Shown here piece by piece: positions 22,237-32,971 of a stretch of 64,000 nt of DNA (positions are counted from its first letter, which is position 1; the number at the start of each line of letters is the position of its first letter). The DNA comes from Alternaria dauci. Its lineage: Eukaryota; Ascomycota; Dothideomycetes; Pleosporales; Pleosporaceae. Below the pieces are notes generated by a model. That model did no database searches. It saw nothing but the letters and a program-made list of their open reading frames with translations, and was not told the origin of the DNA. The position numbers were made by a program, and so were the translations under genes. The stretch spans positions 1,116,001 to 1,180,000 of the forward strand of contig NC_091276.1 of NCBI RefSeq assembly GCF_042100115.1, in the 5' to 3' direction.

Positions 22237-23502
22237 TCACAGATATCCCTTCCATCCCACCGACTCAATAGCCTCCTTCAGCATCACTCCACCTACCCAT
22301 GACTCTATCACACCCAAAATCCCCACTGAAAACGCCGTTTCCGCCGTCCCCATACTTTCCCAGCCTTTCTTCCCAAATAGACACTGTAAATCAAGAATCA
22401 CAGGACCATGGACCATAAAAGCCGCATAGCTATACATGGCGACGTCTAACTTCCCTACGATCCAGCGCTTCCCCAAGAATGGCACACGTTTGCTGTAAAA
22501 GGCCTTGATGATGAATGAAGCGAGGAAAACGCCAGCGAATTCGTTGAAGAACGCATAGAGCAGGGCGAGCTTGTTTGGACCACCGAAGGCGAGGGGCATG
22601 ATCTGAGGGGATAACATCCCGGTATGAGTCAAAACCCGGATGTGAAAGAGACCAATGGCGGTTATGAGCGCGGTAATGGTGCCGACCACCCGTAAGGTGG
22701 ACGAAGAGATGGAGTCCTGGAGTGAACGACCAGAGCGATGTATGTAAATACCAATAACATAGTAGACTACATACTGGGATGCATAAGCCAGTTGGAGGGA
22801 TATTGGCCACAGAGCTCGGCCTACGGGATAGTAGAGTCGGATGATGAAGGAGGATATTGAAATTGAGGTGACTGCAGCTACAACTTGGGTCGTGCGAAAG
22901 GGTTGCGGTTCCTTGCGTGATATGATAGCGTCCGCCGTAGATGAAGCTGCGTCGATGTTGACACCGTCGGAAGGTGTCTTAAAGGCCACTTCTTGACTTG
23001 GCGGCTTATCCGCAAAGTGGCTCGGTAGCAGTCCAGCGTACGCTCCATCAAAGATAAAGAGTAAAGCACAATACCATACGGGCCCCGAAACGCCCCGAAC
23101 AATCTTCAAGCCTTCCAGAACCTCTCTACCAATGTTGGCCCAGTCCTCATCTCTCAATCTCCACGCTAAAATCCCTCTAGCAATCCCCTTCACTATCAGA
23201 CTAAACACAAGCGTCGGAACACCAAGCCTCTTCCACTTCTCCTTCAGAAACTGATGTCTAGTCTTCTTTCTTGCGGCGATTGATGAAAAGTACGCTGAGA
23301 TGAGAAAGAACGTCGCCATGAAGAAAGTCTGGTTGACGACGTTGAAAGTGAGTAGAATGGGAGAGCTGTTCGGAACATAAAGAGGTGAGGTATATGGCCA
23401 TGGACCCGCGCCACCATAGGGCGTCGAAGCATGATGGAGGATAACCAGCGCCGTAAGGCAGGTGCGGAGATTGTCTAGAACGTGTGTGCGTGCGTTGGCC
23501 AT
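22237..23502 (-). CDS. Acyltransferase-3 family integral membrane protein
   Basis: Single-exon gene (421 aa, ATG at 23502). The protein has about ten hydrophobic spans and the acyltransferase-3 family start: a first helix with LDNLRTCLTALVILHHA, whose His is the conserved one of the family, followed by VVNQTFFMATFFLISAYF. Members move acyl groups to sugars or other acceptors at membranes; the substrate cannot be told. The C-terminus has VAMYSYAAFMVHGPVIL, again family-like. It has no intron, unlike most neighbours. It is followed at only 263 bp by the 3' end of the gamma-tubulin complex gene on the same strand. Confidence 0.8.
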   Translation of the reverse strand: MANARTHVLDNLRTCLTALVILHHASTPYGGAGPWPYTSPLYVPNSSPILLTFNVVNQTFFMATFFLISAYFSSIAARKKTRHQFLKEKWKRLGVPTLVFSLIVKGIARGILAWRLRDEDWANIGREVLEGLKIVRGVSGPVWYCALLFIFDGAYAGLLPSHFADKPPSQEVAFKTPSDGVNIDAASSTADAIISRKEPQPFRTTQVVAAVTSISISSFIIRLYYPVGRALWPISLQLAYASQYVVYYVIGIYIHRSGRSLQDSISSSTLRVVGTITALITAIGLFHIRVLTHTGMLSPQIMPLAFGGPNKLALLYAFFNEFAGVFLASFIIKAFYSKRVPFLGKRWIVGKLDVAMYSYAAFMVHGPVILDLQCLFGKKGWESMGTAETAFSVGILGVIESWVGGVMLKEAIESVGWKGYL

Positions 23503-23765
23503 TCTAGATCAGGGCTCGTCTGGGAGGTAAAGTGTCAGTGCGATTATCTTTGAGAACATGGCGAATGCTTCCTCTTATATCTTGCTGTGTTACGGGTGTA
23601 CTATTGTCATTGAAGTGGCAGGTGTAAGCAGCGGAATACACACGCGTGTGAATAGTGGGGCTAATGTCTAGCCATGTAAGACGGAGTAAACGGCACGGAA
23701 TAGCCATGCAGATTGATGATGTACTCCTCGCATACAAAGGATTACTGGCTCTCGTCCTTTTGCAA

Positions 23766-26594
23766 TCAAGCAAAATAACCATTCATTTCCATTGCGACTA
23801 CTAACCGCTCCATGGAGTTCTCCTCAGCGGTGCCTCTCCCTTTGCCGTAGCCTTGCTTGCCTGTTAAGCCCCGGCACACACTCAAGAACACTCTTATCTT
23901 TCCCCTAAGCTTCGCGTAAAGAATTTCGACGCCTTCCCCGCCCTGTTGGGTACTTGAGTTTTGCATCTTGGCAAAGAGGAGGATGTGGTCGAAAATCTCT
24001 TCCACAAGAGCCATGATCTTGCGCTGTCGCCTCCGGAGCAAAAGCGCAAACAAGATACTGTCTAGGCATTTTTCATGGGTATCGCGCAGAGAAGCGACGC
24101 CTTCTGTGACACGAACTCCTAGCTCGCCTGCGAGGTCTTCCTCGTGTAATCGGGTCTCCACTGTTCGGACAAAATTGTCAAACTCGTCCCACGGCTCTGT
24201 GATGCCCGTCTGAAAGACGTAATTTGTGAGCGTTATGACAAAATGGTATGCCTCGGTTCTGAATTGACGAGCGTTGCTGTCTGCATACCTACGTGGCAAA
24301 TGCGAGACAACAAAGAGCATGCGTAAAAGTCGCAACAAAAACTTGAAGATGTAGTCGTACTTTTCCAGAGACGTGCTTGTAATCACCAAGTTTAGAGGAG
24401 CTGGTGCTACGTATTGCAGGCGTAAGAAGTCAAGCGCATGCAACGCGTCAGGGTCCATGACTTTCTCTTGTTCGGCTTCGGTGAGGTTACGAATGGCAAA
24501 GTTGAGCTGCCCAGGAAGCTCATCATTATCTCTGTTATTGAGAAGTGTTGTAGGTGCGACGATCGCGTTGGTGCCAAGCGTTGACTGATAGAGCGTGGAG
24601 GAATAGTAGCTCTCACTGAGAACGCCTCGTAATGCTAATCGGAGCTCCGAACTCGCTGGTGGCCATGAGGTTCGCGAGCCAAGTTGCAATCCCATGTGCA
24701 CTCCGCTACGCATCTTGCCTTTATGACGTTCGGCACTCTCGCGGTCAGGGTCGAACAGAGCAGTTGCTAGTAGAGACGAGAATACGCCATCACCAAGGAG
24801 GTGATACTGCCGTTGCAGAGATAGGTGAAGCCGTAGCTGATGTGAACGAAAGAACAACCGGATAGTGGCTGCATTAACGAGTTTTGCTTGTGCTGTGATG
24901 AGTGGGCGAAACGACAGAGTAGATGCCAGAGACATGGGCGGCGAGAAGGTGTTGGTGGCGGGGTCGCCATCTTCGCGTGCATCTTGGAGCATCCTTTCCA
25001 TGAGGAGTTGTAGCTCTTCTGGTAGCGCTTGAGAGGACCATTTAGGGGCTTCATCCATACGTCGAATGGATTCCTCAAAGTATTGATCGAGGTATTGGGA
25101 GTCGTTTGGAATTTCCGTCGTAGATTCGGGTGCAGAGGGCGTAAAGAGGGAAGGTGCCATGTCAGTCGAATCTGGACTGAAAGCGAGAAGTGCTTGTCTG
25201 AGTCTTTCTTCGTATGCTTTTGCTTTTGATGCCAGTATTTCGATGTCTTGCCACTGGAAGCCCCACTCCATATCCGGAGGCTGAACTGCCAGCCCATCCA
25301 GGCGAGCCAGTGGATGGTCTGGATGTTGTGATTTCAAGAAGCGAAGACTGTGGCCTGTTTCGAATATTGTGTTGCCATCTTCTGGAGAAATGAATCTTGG
25401 CATCATCTCAGATCGATAAGTGTAGTCAAGTGTGAGAGGATCAACGGACGTGTCTTCAACCGTTACAAAGCTGCCGCGTTGCCAGATAGGTATAGACGCT
25501 TGCTCTTTCCTTATGCCCATCCATTCACTGAGGAGCTCCAAGCTTGGCCTAGCTACTTGGCTAAGCACTAGACACGATAGCTGACGAAGCTGTTCATCTC
25601 CTTCTTCTAGCTCAAGTAGACGGTGGTGCAGTATGGAGGACAGCTGCTCGTTGGTTTTGGCATATTTGACCGCATCTACCATACGAGCGACGTGTATGAG
25701 GACTTTGCGAGGTTTGGCAAACTGGTGCTGAAGCTGCATGAGTGAGCGGATCTTGGTAAATTGCTTTCCCAGCGTGTCTTCCAGACTTGCCAGGATGCTC
25801 GAGACTGAAGTGGCAAGCGCAACCTTTGCAGGAATAGATGTGGCCGAGGCAAAGGTACGTTCTGCGAAAGATCGTAGATAGAGGAACGTGTTGCCGGTAA
25901 GTGTAAAGTGCGTGATCAAGCTCTGGGCTGTTTGCAGACTCAGTCCTGAGGCTCGTCCTTGTGGTATGGCGGATTGGAACGTCTTCAGCTTTGCATTGAA
26001 CTGGAACAGGATCGATGACCGGCCCAGACCGAGGTTCCAGAGTGATTGCAAGAGTATGTCTGCCTTGAGTACCCGTCCAGCACTGGTGCTGCCGTCATCG
26101 CATACTAACGTCGCATCGAAAACCTCGGGCCCCTGCTCGGTTATATATGGTGTTTGGCCTCTGACATGACGGTTCTTGTCAAAGGATTCCCATGTATAGA
26201 ATAAAACATCTTTGTTTGCAGGACCCAGGCCAAGTGCGATCTCCCAGACGTCTTCCTCGGGCTCTAACGGCGGTGTATCGATGGAAATGCTCGAGTCGTC
26301 AAAACTATCAAGCTCTGGCAAAGGTCCGAATTCGAATGTGTCCAGGTCAGGCAGGCGAAGTTCGCGTTCGAGATCATGTTTCGGGGCATATGGATGGTCG
26401 AATCTGATGGAGGAGACTGTGGCTGGTCAGCGACGCGTTCACATGTTGGTGGTGAAGAGACGCGACGACCCACTGTCTAGCTCCAAGGGCGCAAAGAGGG
26501 AGGATTCGTGCGCATCGGCATCGTCAAAAAAGGACGGCTGCTGCCACAAGCGATCGGTACTGAAGACATTGTGAATCGAATGGCGCGCATCCAT
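23766..26594 (-). CDS. Gamma-tubulin complex component (GCP5/GCP6-like, Spc97/Spc98 family)
   Basis: Subunit of the gamma-tubulin ring complex that nucleates microtubules at spindle pole bodies. Preferred model: exons 26594-26474 and 26416-23766 (923 aa). The long exon holds both grip regions: an N-terminal part with GLSLQTAQSLITHFTLTGNTFLYLRSF, and the C-terminal gamma-tubulin-binding part with HALDFLRLQYVAPAPLNLVI and KYDYIFKFLLRLLRMLFV. Among family members the first subunit-specific feature, an extended N-terminus without the GCP2/3 motifs, points to GCP5 or GCP6, but I cannot separate these. The intron is ambiguous: a 57-bp version (donor GTGGGT) or a 39-bp version (donor GTGAAC, 26455-26417 region) both keep frame; I prefer 57 bp on length. 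It is divergent from EAF7. Confidence 0.85.
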
Positions 26595-26777
26595 GGCGGC
26601 AGCGGATGTGGAGTAGTGGACAGTGAGGGGTATGACGCGCCGTGGTTTTGGCGACTCGGCCCTTGCAGCTCGCAGCTCGCAGCTTCCGTCACTGTGCCTG
26701 CAGCTTCGCGACTTCGCGTCTCTCGACTTCCCACTCCCTTCTTTTTTACCCACCCCACCATCAACACTCTCCCCAGA
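26595..26777. promoter_or_regulatory. Compact divergent promoter (gamma-tubulin complex gene / EAF7)
   Basis: Only 183 bp separate the two start codons, so both transcription starts and 5' leaders must be packed here. No specific element identified. Confidence 0.5.
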
Positions 26778-27675
26778 ATGCCGCCGCGGAAAAAGGCAAA
26801 AGCAAGTGCAGCTTCAACACCGCTGCGCGACACCCAGCCCAGGACGCCGCAAGAGTCTGGCCTGGCGCAGTCGCAAGATGAGCTGCTCAGCGATCCATGG
26901 GCCGATGAGCAGGAGACGCAGCTGCTGAAGAGCATGATGAAGTGGAAGCCGACAGGTACAAGACAACACGGCCCTCTTTCCACGAATCGCCCCCATTGAC
27001 ATGACAGGCATGCACAAGCACTTCCGCATGATATCCATCCACACCGACATGCGCTCGCACGGTTTTGCTAGCGACGATGCACCTCACACGCGCATTCCGG
27101 GTGTGTGGAAGAAGCTGTCGCAACTGTACGACCTGGACGCCCTCGATACGCGCGAAAACGAGTTCGCTTTCTCCGAAGACCCCGACCCCTTCGACCCCGA
27201 AGAAGCGAACAACATACCCGACTTTGAATTGCCAGAGGACGAGTACGGCGAGCTGATGTGGCAGCAGCGCTTCCATCGCGACTCCTCTGCCACGGCCTCG
27301 TCACCACCCATGATACCTACCCAAGAATACAAAGACCTCTACGCGCCAGGCATTGGCCTGCTCAAAGACCTGCCCGATGGCAAACGCTCGCAAAAGGCCG
27401 AAAGCGTAGCCGAAGCTACGCCCGCACCCAAGAATGCAAAAGGCACAAGAGCAGGCAGAGCGGCAAAGGGCGCCAAGGGCACCAAGGCTGGAGCCAACAC
27501 TGCGAAGAACAGTAAGGCTCAAAGCACCGTGTCCGAGTCTGCAGAAGAAGAAGAAGACGAAGATGATGACGAAGAAGAATCTAGTGTCGAGTCCGAAGAA
27601 GACAGTGCGCCTACCACTCGCCGAACGAATCGTGCGAAACCAAAACCTGCGCCCAAGAGAACTAGGAAAAGGTAG
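26778..27675 (+). CDS. EAF7: Eaf7-like NuA4 histone acetyltransferase subunit (CT20 family)
   Basis: Nuclear subunit of NuA4 (and the TINTIN module with Eaf3), homolog of MRGBP. Exons 26778-26955 and 27008-27675 (281 aa), 52-bp intron whose removal gives WKPTGMHKHFRMISIH. The CT20 domain covers about residues 35-115: a helical DPWADEQETQLLKSMMKW, then GMHKHFRM and IPGVWKKLSQLYDLDALDTR, ending in the ENEFAF acid motif. The C-terminus is low complexity: basic Lys/Ala-rich, then an acidic Glu/Asp run and a final basic stretch, as in many fungal Eaf7 proteins. Start is the first ATG, 183 bp from the divergent neighbour. Confidence 0.88.
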
Positions 27676-27922
27676 ACAACTGGAGTCCCCATTGGGACAA
27701 GGCGTTTGGTCATTATTAATACCCACATTTGTGCTGTGTCACCATGGTATGTTCACATGCACACCTCTCTAGTCCCGATACATGTCCGTCATGTATGCAT
27801 CGTTTGCACCGTCACGGCCTGCACTTTGGCGGACGCGCGACTTGTTGCTCCAAAACTCTACATCATCATGACTTGTCCCAAATGACTGTACCCACAAGTG
27901 ATGGGACAATACTGACTACCGC

Positions 27923-28246
27923 ATGGTCAAGTACGTGCAAGACCATCACGAGCTGGTTGCGGCAGAAGGGGTCCTACTGGTTGACACTGGATCATTGTTG
28001 ACTGACGAGGGTTATGCGTATCCAGGGTTGACGAGAAATCTCAAATCTCTTGGTTTCGCTACCTTCGAGCAGACCGAAGAAGAGGGCTGGCTGGAATATG
28101 ACCTGCAAAGCACGTGGAGAAGCTCATATCTGCTAATTTGCGCAACCAACACGAAGACTCTCGTGTCTCCTCAGAACTTTGAGCTGTTGACTATTATTCA
28201 AAAAAAGGGGGGGCTAGTTGGTACAAGTTCAAAGGAACGAGTGTAA
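27923..28246 (+). CDS. Hypothetical small protein (doubtful)
   Basis: A 107-residue open frame starting in a fair context at 27923. It reads with a protein-like composition in its first 80 residues (HHELVAAEGVLLVDTGSLL, EEEGWLEYDLQSTWRSSYL). No domain, signal peptide or membrane span recognised. It ends one base before the stop codon of the flavoprotein gene on the other strand, and the purine run near 28200 would make its tail odd. It could be a real orphan, a relic, or chance. Expression data would decide. Confidence 0.25.
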   Translation: MVKYVQDHHELVAAEGVLLVDTGSLLTDEGYAYPGLTRNLKSLGFATFEQTEEEGWLEYDLQSTWRSSYLLICATNTKTLVSPQNFELLTIIQKKGGLVGTSSKERV

Positions 28247-29857
28247 TTACAAGAGTGAAAGAATCCCTGGTCGCGGCGATAAAGTCGTTGAAGTATCCCC
28301 AGTAGCAGCTACTTTCGCAGCCGCAGTCCCTGCTCTCCTTCCAAACACTGCTCCAGAAGTCAACCCACTACCTCCAGGGTAGTTGCCATAGAACAGTCCG
28401 CCAAGCATCTCGCCGACACAAAACAACCCCGCAACTTCTCTTCCAGAGTTCGAGATGACAGCAGTGGTCTTCGGGTTCACAGCCAATCCACCAAAGGTGA
28501 AGGTGACGCCGCAGCATACTTTGACTGCCATGAATGGGCCTTGATCAAGTGGCAAGGCCCAATTCGACTTTGCTAGTGCCAATTTCTTCTCGGATGACTG
28601 CGTGTTAAGACCGTCCTTTGTTGCTGGATCCCATTTCCGGCCGGGATTTTCGGTCTGCGATGCATGCACAGCTTCGTTGTACTGCTTCACTGTCTCGACA
28701 AACTGATCCGGAGCGTTCAACCCCGATTCTTTGGCTAGCTTCTTCGCCAGTTCTTCGAGCGTCGCACCCCATGTCTTTCGCACGCGCTCATCCCTATACT
28801 CTTCATCGCGCAGCCATGGGATCGTGCGCTGATCCCAGACTTGGTATGCCACGCTGGCAGGCTGCTCATGTACAGCACGTCCAAACTTGGCATATGTGTA
28901 GTTGCGCAAATCGATGCCTTCATCGACAAAGCGCACTCCATTCGTGTTGATCATGAGGCCGAGAGGGTAGCCGGATTTAGTGAACTCGTTTGAAACTTCA
29001 CGGTCGCCACTGTTGGCAGGAGCGTTAGCGTCCCAACAGGTAGAATGGCAACCCGACCAATTTCCCGCTTGTCTGGCATTGACGTCTCGTATAGTAAACT
29101 CAAGAGCCTCGCCAGTGTTGAATGGGGTCCCACGAACGCGTGCGAGATCCCAATTAGGGCCAAGATATTGTGAGCGCATACGTGGGTTTGCTTCGAAGCC
29201 TCCTGCAGCGAGAACAACAGCCTTGGTACTGATGAGTATGTCCTCGCCCAGATGCTCTACCATCACACCAGTAATAGCACCGGTCGGAGAAGTGACGATG
29301 CGCTTAGCGGGCGTAGAATAATAGACTTCAACACCACATCGTTGAGCTGAAGCCTGATGGTCTGCGATGAGACCTTTTCCTCCATCTTCCGTCATGAGTG
29401 CCATGCCGCCCCAGAACTTGTACTTTCCATCGACCTTGTAAGCCTGACGGTTGAACGACAATTGGAATCTGATCCCATTTCTCGCGAGCCATTTTACAGC
29501 TTCATTAGACTCTTCAATTAGCGCTTTGCTCAATTCTGGATCCGAACGCCCCAAACACACACGCTCCATGTCTTTCTGAAAGTCTTCTTTGGTATAAGGC
29601 TCCATATCGATGATTTTTTCCGTGTCGGCATCTACGTTATTGACGATGGGTAGGAGGCCGCTTGTACCGTTGTGTACGGTGCGGAACGCGCCTGCCGTGA
29701 AGTAGCTGTTGCCTCCTGCCCACTCTTCAGGAGCCTTTTCGATGAGGACCACGCGACGGGCTCCTGATTCTGCTGCGGCAGTGGCGGCGGAGAAGCCTGC
29801 ATTGCCACTGCCAACCACCAGGACGTCGATGTTCGGGGATGGTGTGAGTTTAGTCAT
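28247..29857 (-). CDS. FAD-dependent dehydrogenase/reductase, FAD_binding_2 (tricarballylate dehydrogenase / fumarate reductase-like)
   Basis: Intronless flavoprotein of 536 aa. The N-terminal Rossmann motif VLVVGSGNAGFSAATAAAES binds FAD, followed by IEKAPEEWAGGNSYFTAGAFR, which is the family's second FAD motif. VVLAAGGFEANPRMRSQYLG and the C-terminal GLFCVGEMLGGLFYGNYPGGSGL are also family marks. Closest in look is TcuA-type tricarballylate dehydrogenase and related bacterial soluble fumarate/3-ketosteroid reductases; the substrate is unknown. There is no signal peptide, so it is probably cytosolic. It is divergent from the PLP enzyme, with 749 bp between them, which may point to a shared catabolic task. 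Start chosen at 29857, seven codons into the open frame, as the first ATG. Confidence 0.85.
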   Translation of the reverse strand: MTKLTPSPNIDVLVVGSGNAGFSAATAAAESGARRVVLIEKAPEEWAGGNSYFTAGAFRTVHNGTSGLLPIVNNVDADTEKIIDMEPYTKEDFQKDMERVCLGRSDPELSKALIEESNEAVKWLARNGIRFQLSFNRQAYKVDGKYKFWGGMALMTEDGGKGLIADHQASAQRCGVEVYYSTPAKRIVTSPTGAITGVMVEHLGEDILISTKAVVLAAGGFEANPRMRSQYLGPNWDLARVRGTPFNTGEALEFTIRDVNARQAGNWSGCHSTCWDANAPANSGDREVSNEFTKSGYPLGLMINTNGVRFVDEGIDLRNYTYAKFGRAVHEQPASVAYQVWDQRTIPWLRDEEYRDERVRKTWGATLEELAKKLAKESGLNAPDQFVETVKQYNEAVHASQTENPGRKWDPATKDGLNTQSSEKKLALAKSNWALPLDQGPFMAVKVCCGVTFTFGGLAVNPKTTAVISNSGREVAGLFCVGEMLGGLFYGNYPGGSGLTSGAVFGRRAGTAAAKVAATGDTSTTLSPRPGILSLL

Positions 29858-30606
29858 TATTGTTGGGGTATGAAGCAAAGTAGAACGATGCGACGGTTTC
29901 CTCTAGTCTATATGGGCGTGTGTCTTGCGTAGAGCGAGACTAAGCGGAACAGAGTGTTATGAGAGTCGATGTGCAGCTGATGAGCGCAGTCCGCATCATA
30001 CTCTTCAACGGTTGTAGGACGGAAATAAGGGCAGGTTAATCGGTATCGCTTTGGTTACCTAGGTAGGCACGAAGAACCTCGCACTTTCTAAGCTCTACAT
30101 AGGCCAGTCATTCTAAACATAACCGCTCTTCTCTGTGTTGATATATCATCAAATCAAATGACGGTGCATACCTCGAAGTAAGAATTCAAGCGCAAGGTAT
30201 CCAAAGCTTAAAAAGAATGCTTGTATCTCGCGACAAGCTCTTCAATCTCATCGACCTTTCGATTGAGAAACAGAAACATGGCACAAAGAAATGAAGTTTG
30301 ACGTCCGGGGATGGTAAATAGAGCACGTTCAGTAAACATGCGAGTCAGCAATGTTGACGCTGTGCTTCGACATGAGACCCACAAAACCCTCCACTTCTAG
30401 GTACCCGCCAGCAGCTCCGATTGGCCAATCCCTCGTCCCCGACGCTACACTACGCCCTACAAGCCCAGTATGGATGTGTGCGCCGAGCCATTCCACAGGA
30501 ACAGTCACCAGTTCAGCATTGAGTCACATCTCATATGTGTATATAGTCCTGAGGGTCTCACGCAGCTTTTGATGTGCCAAATAACTTCATCTACACAGTT
30601 TGAGTC
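29858..30606. promoter_or_regulatory. Divergent promoter region (flavoprotein / PLP enzyme)
   Basis: Intergenic stretch between two divergent metabolic genes; no further gene seen. Confidence 0.45.
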
Positions 30607-32342
30607 ATGACGTCAAACTCAGAGAACGGCGCATCTGCCGCCCTGGAAGTGAAGACAAAAGATGGCATCAGGTTTGGGAAGGAATTGAGGGAAAAGGAGT
30701 TCTTATTTGGAAATGGATTCTTGAATCTAAATCACGGTACGTTTACATGTTTTATATCGTTTTTATAATCAGGCATCCATTCCTTTCCATCATCTTGATA
30801 CTCTTCCTGCTCAGGGCTGGTGTAATTGAGAACTGACGACAACAAGGCTCTTTCGGGACTTTCCCCCGCACAGTTCGCGATGCCATGCGCGCTTTCCAAG
30901 ACGAATGTGAAGCTCAACCAGACCCTTTCATCATCTACAAGTATCCGCAATACCTCGATGTGGCTCGAGAAAGTATGGCCAAGGTATGCCAGTCCTTCCT
31001 GAATTAAGAACATATTCCTTAGTCGTATGCAACCGCATAGAACACCTCTATTTCACATGTATCAGTGCTTCAACTGCTCCAACTAATGATATTGCAGCTG
31101 CTCAACACGCCTTCTTCAACGCTGGTGTTTGTCCCCAACGCCACGACTGGAGTAAACACAGTTCTTCGCAACATTGAGTTTCAAACCGGAGATCATATTC
31201 TAATCTTCAGCACCATTTATGGAGCTTGCGAGAAGACCGTGTCGCTTATTACCGAGACTACTGCCGCAGAGAGCGTCAAAATCAAGTACACATTCCCGGT
31301 GGAAGACGACTGGCTGCTTGAGGAATTTGACAACAAGGTCAAAGAGGTGGAGAGCAAGGGCGGGAAGGTGAAAATCGCAGTTTTCGATACAGTCGTCAGT
31401 ATGCCTGGAGTTAGGATGCCATTCGAGCGCTTGACGCAGAAATGTAAAGAGCTTGGAGTCATGAGCTGCATCGACGGAGCTCACGGAGTTGGTCATGTCG
31501 AGATTGATCTGGGAGCGCTGGACCCAGACTTCTTCGTGAGCAATTGCCACAAGTCAGTCTCACCTTTCTTCTTCTTCCTTGCAAGAACGCTAATTATACG
31601 TAGATGGCTACACGTTCCCCGCGGCTGTGCAATCTTCCACGTCGCACACCGGAACCAAGATATCATACGCAGTACCCTTCCCACCTCTCACGGATTCATA
31701 CCGAAGGGCGAGAAGCCCGTCTCTCCCTTTCCAAAACGGACTTTCGCCCAGTCTCACGCCCAGCCTGGCATTGAACAAAACTCCTCTGAGCAATCAGCTT
31801 TCACCAAGTCCGCGTTCGTGAATACGGAGAAACCTGCCTTCATCGCCAACTTCGAGTTTGTGGGCACCATCGACAACAGCCCGTACTTGTGTGTGCCCAC
31901 AGCTCTAAAGTGGCGAGAGAGTATCGGAGGTGAAGGTGTCATCAGGAACTACTGCCAAACCCTCGTTCGCCAAGCTGCTCGACATGTTGCGCAGGTCCTC
32001 GGCACTGAGGTCATGGAAAACAGCACTGGCACACTTGGGCAGTGCTGTTTGTCCAACGTGCGCCTACCAATATCGCTGCCTAAAGTTCAAGATGTCGCCA
32101 TCAAGCATGGAATTGACAAGGAAGATGTTGGCATCGTGGTGAGGGACTGGATGAAGAGGTTAAGTTGCGAAGAGTACAGCACTTTCATCATGATCTACTG
32201 GTATGGCGGTGTTTGGTGGACGAGGCTGAGTGGCCAAGTGTATCTGGAGATGAAGGACTTTGAGTGGGCGGCCGAAACACTCAAGGAGATGTGTGCAAGG
32301 GTTGAAAAGGGAGAATGGGCGGTTCCAAAGACCAAGCTGTAG
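30607..32342 (+). CDS. Class-V PLP-dependent aminotransferase/epimerase-like enzyme
   Basis: Exons 30607-30736, 30847-30983, 31098-31552, 31604-32342 (486 aa), introns of 110, 114 and 51 bp. Class-V fold-type I features: FLNLNHGSFGTFPRTVRDAM at the N-terminus; LVFVPNATTGVNTVLRNIEF for the phosphate site; CIDGAHGVGHVEIDL, whose Asp holds the pyridine nitrogen; and the PLP lysine in SNCHKWLHVPRGCAIF, which is completed across intron 3. This places it with isopenicillin-N epimerase-like (CefD-like) and cysteine desulfurase-like proteins; fungal members of unknown substrate are common. A charged, Ser-rich stretch of about 35 residues (KGEKPVSPFPKRTFAQSHAQ) is inserted after HGFIP and is not typical of the family. 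Probably cytosolic. Confidence 0.85.
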
Positions 32343-32570
32343 TTTGTAGGCTGGTGCGACGTGAAGGGAAATATTTGTAGTTTTGAAGATAAATGTATTG
32401 CCACAGGGAATGATTTATCCATACCCAAGAGGTACTCGGCAAACAGGTGCCCATCAATAGTCCCAACCAGCTTCCTGGCATGTGATCCATCTAAATCCCA
32501 CACCTTTGTATTTCTCACAGATGAAGATCGCGCGGGCCGGCAGTGGACATATCATATACGACTCCGTCAT

Positions 32571-32971
32571 CTACAAGGCGTAACGCGATTTCTCACGGCA
32601 TTTGTCGAATACACCGCCACAGTTCTTGCACTAATTGTACCACGTCAGTCGAGTCTACTCTAGTAAGGCGCAATGGTATTCGATAACGTACCTCATGGCC
32701 TTGGTAGCGATAAACATGGCAAACATGCTCAATACAGGTCTGCTTGCAACCAGTCTGTCCTGCGGTATGGCCGTTCTACATGCCTGTCAGTATACATTCT
32801 GCCCTAGTTTCAAGCTCTTTAATTGCTTACCTTGACACAGAAGTCGAAGCGTTTGAAGCAGAAGTCGCAGTTCGCATCACGAGCTACAAGTTTATCGTCT
32901 CCAGTTGTAGTGGGCACAGCGGAGGCCATTATAGCGGCGGCGAGCGCAAAGATAATGGTCATGGCCCTCAT
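32571..32971 (-). CDS. Small secreted cysteine-rich protein (effector-like, uncharacterised)
   Basis: Three exons, 32971-32831, 32775-32692 and 32630-32571, all joined in phase 0, give 94 aa. Introns are 55 and 61 bp with GTAAGC and GTACGT donors. Residues 1-18 form a clear signal peptide (MRAMTIIFALAAAIMASA), then a short propeptide ending in LVAR. The mature part has nine cysteines in three clusters, roughly one per exon: C-x2-C-x6-C, C-x3-C-x4-C and again C-x2-C-x6-C. The first and third clusters match in spacing and partly in sequence (CDFCFKRFDFC and CKNCGGVFDKC), so it may be built from an internal repeat. I do not recognise the family. Size, secretion and Cys content resemble fungal effectors or small antimicrobial proteins; no activity is shown by the sequence. 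Confidence 0.8.
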
